NCBI GenBank assembly: GCA_027886185.1
Contig: WOAB01000589.1
Coordinates: 9,367,001-9,431,000 of the forward strand
DNA from: Rheum nobile
Taxonomy: Eukaryota > Streptophyta > Magnoliopsida > Caryophyllales > Polygonaceae
Reading direction: 5' to 3'
DNA: 64,000 bases
Both the position numbers and the translations under genes were made by a program. Shown in pieces: positions 45,301 to 54,721 of this stretch; position 1 is the first letter of the stretch, and every line of letters starts with the position of its first letter. The notes under the pieces were generated by a model. The model had not been told where the DNA came from. It saw only the letters and a program-made list of their open reading frames with translations, and searched no databases.

Positions 45301-45760
45301 ACAATTCCGTCTCTTCAGCTAGAGAGGCAAAGCACAGTTCCCTTGAGGGCTTGAAGGTTGTGTCCACAGTGTACACATCGTTGAATCTGACACCCTTCAG
45401 TACGATTTCCTTGGTTTTTCTATTCCTCACGTAGCAATCTTTGGTTGTGAACACAATCTCGTTGTCTCCTTGATCACAAAGTTGAGCTACACTTAGCAAA
45501 CTAAAACCAAGTTGATGAACCAGACTAACCTCTTTTATTTTGATGTTTGAATTCAAGGTAGCCTCTCCTGTTGCCACTATCTCTCTACAACGTTTATCTC
45601 CAAGGGAAACGGTTCCCTTGGAGTGTTGTTGAAGTGAGGTAAGGTGATCTTTGTTTCCTGTCATGTGGCATGAGCATGCGCTATCAATGAACGACCTATT
45701 GTTAACCCTCACTTCATCCTCTTGTTCTTCACTTGGTGACTTCAGAGTCATTGCACACAT
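42320..45760 (-). pseudogene. copia1 pol (protease, integrase, RT, RNase H) with a single in-frame stop
   Basis: One continuous frame of 1147 codons contains a single TAG at 44990-44992, where relatives read SKDEVF. From the N-terminus: protease DSACSCHMTG; the integrase HHCC region (LWHRRLGHANLQLIHKLYKK, CEACVRGKQ); the integrase core (HMDLYGPMR, IRSDHGTEFENS, QQNGVVERKN); an acidic linker; RT with GIDYDETYAPVARIEAIR, the catalytic YVDDI (near 43250) and FFLGLQVSQ; and RNase H with DADFAGHLVDHKSTSG and STVEAEYVAAAACC. All catalytic motifs appear intact. In life this polyprotein is cut into enzymes that copy and integrate the element. Lacking a 3' LTR and with a broken gag, the element is dead in cis. 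Confidence 0.93.
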
Positions 45761-45762
45761 TC

Positions 45763-46768
45763 TGTTGTTCCCCCATGACTCTGGTTCGTCATCGTCAGAG
45801 TTGGCACAATCATCTCCCCAGACAGCGACGAAGGCCTTCTTTTTGTCGTTCCCAGAATTTTCACCATTGTTGTCTGAGTTGTTCCCTTTAGGGCACTTAT
45901 TGGCATAGTGACCCTTTTCCTTGCAGTTGAAGCAGGTAGCATCCTTGATGTCTCGTTTCTCACTATTGTTCCCTTCATTCCTGAATGATCGACCTTTGCG
46001 ATAGAGGGTTCACATGGCCTTGGTGAGGAGAGAAGTTTCTGGAGACACCATCCAAGTTGTCATCTTTATTGTTTTCTATCATCTCGAAAGCCTTTTCAAC
46101 CATCAAAGCAATGCCTCTAGGTTTAACATATTTGTCTTCTTCATCATACTTCTTAATTTTTCCAAATACTTCATGAAGTGTGAGTTTGAGAGTATTGGGA
46201 TTCTCCTTGAGGATAGCTTTAGTCATCTTGTGCCTTGGAGGAAGTCCATAATTAATGATAAAAATTTCTCCTTGGGAGGAATTTCCTTTTCATCAACATC
46301 ATGAGCAGCAAGTCTTGTGGTGATTTCCTCAAATCTAGATTTATAAGAGGAAACAATCTCACCATCAATCATGGCGAAGTTATAGAAGTCTTTCTTTGCT
46401 TGGAAACGATCAAGCTCTCTAAGATCAGAACTTCCCATATACAACTGTTCCAGGGCTACCCACATATCCTTTGCAGTGGCACAAGAATGTAGCTTGGATG
46501 CATCTTCAATGCTGATTGCGTTGTTGATAAACATTCGAGCCTTAGAATTTTTCTTCATGATTCTGAAATCATCTGGGCTCCAAGGTTTGATTCGTTTGAT
46601 CACGTCTTCAGCAACCTTTTCTTCACCAACTTCAATGACTCTCCATCATTGGTAGTCATTACTCTTCAACCAGTCTGTGAAGAGGTCCTTCCAGTGTTGA
46701 AACTTTCCATCGGTAGGCAGGAATGGTGGTTTGTTATTCCCAAGCCCAAGTTCATGAGTAGAAGCCAT
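45763..46768 (-). pseudogene. copia1 gag, one nonsense codon and two frame changes
   Basis: On minus, ATG at 46768 opens MASTHELGLGNNKPPFLP. A TGA interrupts the first block (after KSNDYQ). The UBN2-like gag helices follow (DMWVALEQLYMGSSDLRELD). The frame changes near 46250 and again near 46000, then reaches the knuckle CFNCKEKGHYANKC (about 45902-45943), which is in the pol frame. Gag would form the retrotransposon particle and bind its RNA. Confidence 0.82.
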
Positions 46769-46813
46769 TGTTACCTGTGCATCTAAAAAGAACACACAAT
46801 CTAGAGCTAACCT

Positions 46814-46825
46814 GCTCTGATACCA
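46814..46825 (-). promoter_or_regulatory. Primer-binding site of copia1
   Basis: On minus the site reads TGGTATCAGAGC, a perfect initiator tRNA-Met complement, two bases from the LTR. Confidence 0.9.
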
Positions 46826-46827
46826 AT

Positions 46828-47615
46828 TGTTGAATCGTTAGTGTGTTGAACAAGGAACTATGTGACTGTTCCCTGGGCAGCGAAAATAAGTAAAGATTCA
46901 AAGTAACAACAAAGTTCCCAAACGTGTACTTGTATTATTAGAGTTGTACAATCTCACAGGTCTTCTCTCCACCTATACCCTAGGCCGACTTTGAGTGCAA
47001 TCACCTCTAAACAACACAAGAACAAAACAAAAACTCAAAGCAAGAACTACTTGTACCTTGCCTTAGCTTTCCGATCTCAGTTCCTAAAATCTCTCTGGAT
47101 GACAATAGCTGAGATGTCTTTCCCCAAGACAATTCTCATCTATATATATGGTCTAACACAATAAACACATATGGTAACTATGACAAACTTTGTTTCCAAA
47201 TAAACACTAAAGTTGATAAACATATAGTTTCCATGTATAAACTTATCTAAGACTCAATATTTTCTCCTTCTTCTCCAAGTAAGACACGAAATCTTGTTTC
47301 CTTGTATAATTGAGTCCGTCTGGGAACAGCTGGCATCTCTGCGTTCTCGCGTTGTTCCTCAGACGCGGGGTTTCCATGAATAGAAGTTTCCTTGTATAAA
47401 CACCACGCGCTTTCCAGATTTTCAATTTGTTTGTGTGGGAACTGTTCCTTGTTTTCACAACGTTCCACTGTGCTCCTCTGTTTTCTCTTCTTCACTGGTT
47501 TCCATTGTTCCTTTATTCTTTCATAAAACCTGAACCTCATAGGAACAACAAGAAACCATAAAACCTAATGGTGTTTATCATCATCAAAACCAGAGGGAAC
47601 ATCAAGGTTCCAACA
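46828..47615 (-). repeat. 5' LTR of copia1
   Basis: On minus the 788-base LTR begins TGTTGGAACC and ends CGATTCAACA. A CCATATATATAGATGAG block at about 47135-47151 is a likely TATA region. It is the same family as the LTR at 1-724. Confidence 0.9.
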
Positions 47616-48521
47616 TATAGCTAGAACAAAGAAATGCCCAAAAACTTTGATTTAAGCCTTCAAGAAATTCAGAGTACAAGCTCTTCAAAATAGGTAGGCT
47701 TAAGGGTCCTAAAAAAACACAACCAAACCACACAAATTCTTGATTGAACCCGAGTGGTTACTTGTTCAAAATCCAAACCAGATCACCACACAAGAAGCTA
47801 CTAAGCCTCCCCTTGTCCTTAGGTCCGAACTTTAGGTAATTTTTGGGGAAAAAGCCTAGCTTGGTCTCTTTTGCTTTGGGGTCTGAATTTTTCTATGTTC
47901 CACCTCTTTTTCGTCTTACGCTTATCGTGGAATCCAAGTTTTTCTTGCCCCAATTTTTTTCCTACCAAGTCCGAGTGTTGTGGCTTACAGAAAGAATAAA
48001 ACAAGCTTTGTTTGGTTCTGTTTTTGTGGGCTTATACGCTCTGTTTCTTTTTTTTCTTTTTCTTTTTAAGAGCAGCCGCAGATGTAAACAACAACAAGAA
48101 ATTCAACCCTCAACCCATAAGTTGTAGGACCTTAGGACAAACAAAGTCGTTCCCGTATCCTATGTGGTTATGGATCAATTTTTTTCACAAGTAATTTACA
48201 CAAATTCAGCAAGGATTTGATGTAGGAAATAAAGAAAATAAAACAAGCAATTATTGGCTGATTTACTATGGCTGAGTTATGGAACAAGTTCAAGAGTCTT
48301 TTTTATTTAATTCAGCAAAGGCAGTCCAATGAAACCAAGAGTTGTTTTCTCCCTAACAAATCATTCCATAATTCAGACTCAACTCAAGAACAAGAACCAG
48401 AACTGAAGAAAACTTCAAAATTCAACTCAGAAATTCAACAAACCGGGCACGAAAACAACGAAGCTTGCAAAACTGGATTTAGATCGACTTAGATCGAAGT
48501 TTTTGAGCAAATACCTTACAT
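47616..48521 (-). repeat. Second leader copy of element B
   Basis: This matches 51244-52149 with few differences, for example AAAACTTTGATT against AAAGTTTGATT near the left end. Frames inside (up to 94 codons) recur in both copies and do not resemble proteins. Confidence 0.88.
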
Positions 48522-48522
48522 G

Positions 48523-48534
48523 GATCTGATACCA
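48523..48534 (-). promoter_or_regulatory. Decayed second primer-binding site of element B
   Basis: On minus it reads TGGTATCAGATC, one mismatch from the initiator tRNA-Met complement, two bases inside the complete LTR. Confidence 0.75.
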
Positions 48535-48536
48535 CA

Positions 48537-49487
48537 TGATTGGATCGTGCTTCTAGTATCCACAGTGCAAGGGGTCTGCTCCACTAAGTTCCCAAACGAA
48601 GGAGATGCAAAGGTATTTTCAGGAACTCGACAATCAGTTTTCAAAATTTGGTCATGTCTTCAACGAGGTCGTTCTCCTTGCTCAGGACTCCAAATTGGAT
48701 GATTCTAAAGCCCAGAGTTATATCTAGAAGGCTAGATGATATCCTCCAAATTTGAGCGTGAACCGATCCAGGAGTCGGACGATATGGTGAATCTACTGCG
48801 GGGTCGCAGAGGGTTCCGGATCTGAGATCAACGAGAGAGTTGTTACGATTGAAGAACGTGAAAGAGAGATGGATGATGGTTACTGAACTAGTGGAAGGTG
48901 TTGGATAGGCAGTCTTCTACTAGAGGATATGACTCACCTCTTGAAGAAGAAAGAGTTGATCTCTCACAAAGGGATACGACTCACCCTAGGTTAAAGATCA
49001 AAAGTTTGATCGATATTACTCACGATCAAGGATAGATTGTTCCATATGACTCACGAACAAGAAGAATTACTGAGTAAACTAAACTCTATAACTGGTTTTT
49101 TATTCAAGATAGACGTGTTTACAATAGGCCTTGGAGGCCTGCTTAAATAGGCTACAAAAACAACCTTTCAACTAGCCTAGATAAGACAACTCTAACTCAT
49201 GGACTTCGGAGCTTAATAACTTTAATTGTAGACATCCAAATGAGCTCATATTCTGGAATGTATCATATAAAGTAGTTATAAGGGTCTCCACCAAATTTGG
49301 TATAGTTTGCACGTGTGGATCAAAATTGGGACCATGGACAATGCATGACTATCATCTTGGCGCGGCGTCATGTGCACCTTCGATTTGGTGAAGTAGAACC
49401 ACCGAGCCCATGGCATAATTGCTCGCCACTCCTTGTGTCATACGCCTCTTAAGGTATTCATGATTGACCGTAGGCAGGGTCACATCA
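48537..49487 (-). repeat. Complete central LTR of element B
   Basis: On minus the 951-base LTR begins TGATGTGACCCTGCC and ends GCACGATCCAATCA. It serves as 3' LTR of the right unit and 5' LTR of the left unit. Its terminal TGATGTGAC is shared with element A. Confidence 0.88.
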
Positions 49488-49986
49488 TGCTCCCCTCCAT
49501 AAAAAGGATTTGTCCTCGAATCTAGGTGCACTTCAAAAAAAAGCTTTAGAGCACACAAAACTGCACAAAGAAAAACAAGGAAATGATGGACCAAGACGTC
49601 TTTAGGGAAAGCAGGGTATGTGTAAGCAAACATGATTAGTTCCATTGAGTATCCATGGATGAATTTCCATGCACACGTATTTCCCAGCATCAGCCTAAAG
49701 ATGTACTTAAGTATAGAACATGAGATGCACATGACATACTTTGCAACAAATGCAATGCATAGGACCATTTTTTATCATGCAACAAGAATTGTGAATGAGA
49801 ACAAAGATGCACACATGAATGCCTAGTTCTACATGCAAAAACTGAATGCAAGGACTTGTATACATGTTGATCACGAACTAAAGGCATCCAACAAGTCATG
49901 AATAGAACAAGAGAACTATGATGTATGCATGAATATCTAGTTTCACCTACAAAAACAGATTTATTAACTAGGGATTCTCTAACCCT

Positions 49987-51170
49987 TTAAAAGAATTCAG
50001 TTTGAAGCAAAGGGAAAAGAATAAACTGAGTAGAGTCAAGTGATACTCCCCTAGAATGAGGATTGGATTGAACATCGTTCTTCTTATGGTCACAAGTTCT
50101 CTTGCGTTCAGAAGGCTTATCATCCTTGGTGTCAACCTCTTCTTGGAGTAGGAACGGCAAACTTGAAGGAACCATAGATGTTGCATCCATCAATTGAGTA
50201 GCCAAAGAGTTGAGTGAACTACGGACAATGATGGGTGGACGTTTGCCTTTCGTAGATGAAAGAGATGGTTCTTCAACTTCCTCCTCCTTTTCTTTTGGCT
50301 TTAGCTCATCTTCAATGAGCATAGAAGGCTGACATGATTCGGTTATAAGTGGAGGTTCTTTCTTGAGCTCTCTATCACCAAAGGATTGCTTCACAACTTG
50401 CAAGGGTTCAAAGCAACGATTCGGATGAACATAGGTGTGGGTGGAGCAACTTTCTTCGCTTCAGTTGGCCTTGGAAGCTCAACATAGGCAGCGTGAACAT
50501 TTGGCTGAACCCTCATGGATTCATAAATTGGTTTTTGGTCCATAGAAGGTTGCCTTACCAAAATATGAGTGTTGATTAAACTCTTAGGCCATCTCATGGC
50601 AGAAGATATCCTTTGTTGTTGATGTTGATACACTTGAGAAACAAGTTGAAGGACATCATCTATGGACCGCCCGCTCCCTAACCGATGTTTCTTAACATAG
50701 AAAAGAAGGTCATTGTTCAAACCATGAATGGACTTAGAAAGAATGTGCCTTTCGGAGTGGTGACGTCCGGAAAAGAACACAAGTTGGGAAAGCTCTTTGT
50801 AGAACGCAAGAGGAGAGAGATTGCCTTGCTTACGATTCACTAATCTGGATTGGATGCGCATACCATAATCTTGGGGAACAAAGGAACTTTAAGGACAGTT
50901 TTGAGATCCTCCCAAGTGGTGATAGGTGGATTCCCAAAGACCATACGCATACCCATCAAAGTAGCTAGTGGCAAGAGCCACTCTTTGCTCATCCGTACAA
51001 CCATAATGATTCAGCATACATTCAGTTTACCACTCCCAATTCAAGTACTCAACAAAATTGGAAGTTCCATAAAAGGGTTGGAGAGTGAGCTCATCTCCAA
51101 GATGATGATCCGTGATTTCTTACATTGGAAAAAGGTTAGCAAGGACAACAAGGACCATAGCAAATAGGGC
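49987..51170 (-). pseudogene. Element B gag (Retrotrans_gag type), broken
   Basis: On minus the pieces are LQPFYGTSNFVEYLNWEW and YGCTDEQRVALATSYFDGYA, then ITTWEDLKTVLKVPLFP in another frame, then LVNRKQGNLSPLAFYKELSQ and SIDDVLQLVSQVYQH. These are the helices and order of a Retrotrans_gag domain. A stop and at least three frame changes break it. The last piece (50403-49987) ends with the PSSLPFLLQEEVDTKD block shared with element A. No pol follows. Confidence 0.8.
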
Positions 51171-52149
51171 GACCTTCAATGGTACTAGCCCAAGCAAAGA
51201 ATCCAATCACAAGGATCCAGAAAACAATACCAACAATGGATCTTATAGCTAGAACAAAGAAATGCCCAAAAAGTTTGATTTAAGCCTTCAAGAAATTCAG
51301 AGTACAAGCTCTTCAAAATAGGTAGGCTTAAGGGTCCTAAAAAAAACACAACCAAACCACACAAATTCTTGATTGAACCCAAGTGGTTACTTGTTCAAAA
51401 TCCAAACCAGATCACCACACAAGAAGCTACTAAGCCTCCCCTTGTCCTTAGGTCCGAACTTTAGGTAATTTTTTGGGAAAAAGTCTAGCTTGGTCTCTTT
51501 TGCTTTGGGGTCCGGGTTTTTCTATGTTCCACCTCTTTTTCGTCTTACGCTTATCGTGGAATCCGAGTTTTTCTTGCCCCAGTTCTTTTCCTACCAAGTC
51601 CGAGTGTTGTGGCTTACTTAAAGAATAAAACAAGCTTTATTTGGTTCTATTTTTGTGGGCTTATATGCTCTGTTTCTTTTTTCTTTTTCTTTTTACGAGC
51701 AGCCGTAGATGTAAACAACAAAAAGAAATTCAACCCTCAACCCATAAGTTGTAGGACCTTAGGACAAACAAAGTCGTTCCCGTATCCTATGTGGTTATGG
51801 ATCAAATTTTTTCACAAGTAATTCACACAAATTCAGCAAGGATTTGATGCAGGAAATAAAGAAAATAAAACAAGCAATTATTGGCTGATTTACTATGGAT
51901 GAGTTATGGAACTAGTTCAAGAGTCTTTTTTATTTAATTCAGCAAAGGCAGTCCAAGAAAACCAAGAGTTGTTTTCTCCCTAACAACTCATTCCATAATT
52001 CAGACTCAACTCAAGAACACGAACCAGAACTGAAGAAAACTTCAAAATTCAACTCATAAATTGAACAAACCGGGCACGAAAACAACAAAGCTTGCAAAAC
52101 TGGATTTAGATCGACTTAGATCTAAGTTTTTGAAAAAATACCTTGCGTG
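51171..52149 (-). other. First leader copy of element B
   Basis: Non-coding leader between the primer-binding site and gag, nearly identical to 47616-48521 from 51244 on. Confidence 0.75.
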
Positions 52150-52161
52150 GCTCTGATACCA
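52150..52161 (-). promoter_or_regulatory. Primer-binding site of element B
   Basis: On minus the site reads TGGTATCAGAGC, a perfect initiator tRNA-Met complement, beside the LTR end CCAATCA. Confidence 0.88.
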
Positions 52162-52163
52162 CA

Positions 52164-52510
52164 TGATTGGATCGTGCTTCTAGTGTCCACAGTGCAAGGG
52201 GTATGCTCCACTAAGTTCCCAAACGAAGGAGATGGAAAGGTACTTTCAGGAACTCGACAATCAGTTTTCAAAATTTGGTCCTGTTTTCAACGAGGTCGTT
52301 CTCCTTGATCCGGACTCCACATTGGATGATTCCAAAGCCCAGAGTTAGATCTAGAAGGCTAGATGATATCCTCCAAATTTGAGCGTGAACCGATCTAGGA
52401 GTCGTACGATATGACGCATATACTGCGGGGTCGCAGAGGGTTCCGCATCAGAGATCAACGAGAGAGTTGTTACGGTTGAAGAACGTGAAAGGGAGATGGA
52501 TGATGGTTAC
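52164..52510 (-). repeat. 5' LTR fragment of element B
   Basis: This matches 48537-48884 of the central LTR and stops at GATGGTTAC, where copia2 begins. The remaining 600 bases should lie beyond copia2 and the hAT, outside the window. Confidence 0.88.
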
Positions 52511-53413
52511 TGTTGGATCGTTAGAGTTACGTCTGAGGGAACAAAAGCTTTGTTCCTACATAAGGTGCAGCGGAATAATATAGCAAGAAAGATAAGGAAC
52601 GAACTCACGATGTATAGTGGAAACCCTAATTAGCCAAGTAGCTAATCAAAGAAAAACGACTACCTTCAACCTTCTCGCTTGAGAGGATTTTGAAGCGTCT
52701 ACTTGTCTTATTGATTTTTTGTTCGATTACACTTGTAGCATGGACTCCAAACCCTAGACTTCCCACCTAGATTTGAAACTCTCTTCTACAACGGTGAATA
52801 CGAACTCAACCCTCTAAGACTTACAAACTCTTCACTCTTTTTTTCTTCTCAGTTTAATGCTCCGAGTTCGTACATAGAAAATGAATCCACACTTCTATAA
52901 ATACAACTCGTCTAAAACTCAATCGTAACAAGATACATTTTTTTCTAAACTTGGTAACAAGAAGATATCAATTGGTTGGAAGAATAATATTCTAACCGTC
53001 TATATTATCTAAAGAAGGGATTCCTTAAAATAATATAATCGGTAGAAGATATAATTCTTCTCTCTCCGAATATATTATCTTAGGAAAGATTTCCAAAGAT
53101 AATACATTCGGATTTCTCTCTCCGCATCTTCTCTTCGGCGAGATCCTTCCAGCCGAAATCTCTTATCCTTGATCGCGTGATCTTCCATGATAGTTTCCAT
53201 AATCTTAACGCTGGATATCTTCCTTCCATTCGCAGCTTGATTTGTGTTCGTCGTTGATGCTCCTTGAGAGGTAACAAAGCATGTGGAGATCACTTTGTTC
53301 CCTCTGCAATCCTTCGCTGCCATGGTTCCCTGTGACAACTGTTTTGTTCCTAAAACACTTAGTGACCAGATTAGTTGAATGTTTGTTACCATCAAAACCT
53401 AAGGAATTCAACG
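52511..53413 (-). repeat. 3' LTR of copia2
   Basis: In plus coordinates the LTR opens TGTTGGATCGTTAGAG and ends near GGAATTCAACG, where the expected terminal CA appears mutated to CG. The TTTCTTCTCAGTTTAATGCTCC and ACTTCTATAAATACAACTC blocks (TATA-like, near 52892) are shared with 59176-59876. Confidence 0.85.
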
Positions 53414-54720
53414 AATTCCCCCTTTTTGATGGTGACAAACATCCTTGACAATAAAACATACACATGAGATAAAGACAGTTGTGAAGAGAAAGTTTTCCAC
53501 ACTTAGGCATAATAGTTCCCCCTCAATCGTGCAACATATGAAACCAGATTAGTTCCCCCTCAACTAAAGGTACCAGTCATTTTCCCCCTTTTGGCATCAT
53601 CAAAAACATAAGTAAAGAGCGAGAGAAAATAAGCATAGCAAGATAAGCAAAACAACCCATTTTGCATTAGATTGAAGCACACAAACAAAGACCACAAACA
53701 AAGACCACACTAGATACGCACATAAATCACAAATGATGAACATGCCAATCAAGACAACCATGTGAAACATAGACAAGGAAAAAACAAGGCGGTAAGGAGA
53801 TAGATGTGCTGGGAACAAGAGATGGGTTTGGAAAGCAGAGAAAGACGAATCGGGCGCCACTGATACCAGGAGCCCAGAATTGAAGAGTACCTCAGATAAG
53901 ATGAGTATGCAAGCCCTCCATAAGATATCTTTGTTTTTCCTCCGTGTAGGCACATGCGAGACGACTTTCTTGGTTCCTTCCACAGATCTGGTTCCTCCTT
54001 TTGTTCCCCAGAGTTTACAACTTCAGTTGATGTTTTTTTTTTGTTTTAACCGATTAGAAATCTTCAAAAATACATCATGTAGAAGATTATGACCAAGACC
54101 AACAAGTTCCATAAAAATCTCAATCGCCACAAGCAACACTTCAATCTTAAATGCTCATAACACTCCACAAGTGGTTGCATGCTATCAATTCACACCATAC
54201 TGGTCATGTACTAGCCCCAAGTACAAGAGGCGACGATTCGATTTCTCAACTTCCCAAGGAAATTAGAAGAGTGTGATGCAGGGGTAACGTTACTAGAGAG
54301 GGTACAAAGAACATCACACAAAAATATACGAGTATTGTTTCAGTGTTTAATCATGAATGAGAGGCTCCCAGATGTGGATGATTAGAGGGACTCATAGGAA
54401 GCACCAAGCATGATGGCTAAGGTAAGCTGTAGAGTCAACAATCATGTGGGCTTGTAATGAGGGATCAGTGCATCAAGTTGACTCTTTTGGGCCGAAAGAA
54501 AACTGTTTCAAATGTTATTATGATAGCATAGAAAATCATGCATGAGTGTTTGCACATAAGTGAAGTATTAGCATGAGTCTAAGCATGCCGTTCAATTAAT
54601 GATTAAGAGAATGAATGCAAATCAAGACATGATGATTAAACTTTCACACTTTACCATGTAAATTAGCCAATCATCGAGGGAACATAACATATAGCCAATC
54701 AGTTTAGAGAGATCATACCT
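53414..54720 (-). other. 3' region of copia2 with repeated polypurine-like tracts
   Basis: On minus, GGGGGAA-type tracts occur at about 53415-53430, 53515-53523, 53549-53557 and 53583-53598. The last follows GATGATGCCAAAAGGGGG, a hallmark of SIRE/Maximus elements. A 127-codon hydrophobic frame (53600-53983) lies beside them. It sits where SIRE-type elements can carry an env-like ORF, but no family match is visible. Confidence 0.6.
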
Positions 54721-54721
54721 A

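Larger units (their letters stand above)
42236..47615 (-). mobile_element. copia1: SIRE-type Ty1/copia element, minus strand, 3' LTR missing
   Basis: A 5' LTR (47615-46828), primer-binding site, gag and pol run right to left. The sequence after the pol stop stays recognisable for about 80 bases: TAGCCAATCACTGAGGGAA matches TAGCCAATCATCGAGGGAA in copia2. It then ends near 42236 without polypurine tract or 3' LTR. The right LTR end joins element B sequence at 47616. The left side joins the truncated element C LTR, so a deletion seems to have removed the 3' LTR together with flanking DNA. Confidence 0.85.
47616..52510 (-). mobile_element. LTR element B, minus strand, in LTR-internal-LTR-internal tandem form
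   Basis: Read on minus: a 5' LTR fragment (52510-52164), primer-binding site, leader (52149-51171), broken gag (51170-49987), 3' region, polypurine tract (49498-49488), a complete LTR (49487-48537), a second primer-binding site and a second leader copy (48521-47616). The two leader copies match closely for about 920 bases. The order shows two element units sharing a central LTR. The right unit is cut by copia2 at 52511 and the left unit by copia1 at 47615. B is related to element A through LTR ends, polypurine tract and the gag C-terminal block. Confidence 0.85.

Noticed and set aside
47819..48194. Small frames recurring at 51448-51821 as a conserved gene pair
   Set aside because: Their conservation reflects the duplicated leader of element B. 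The frames are short and shift between copies.
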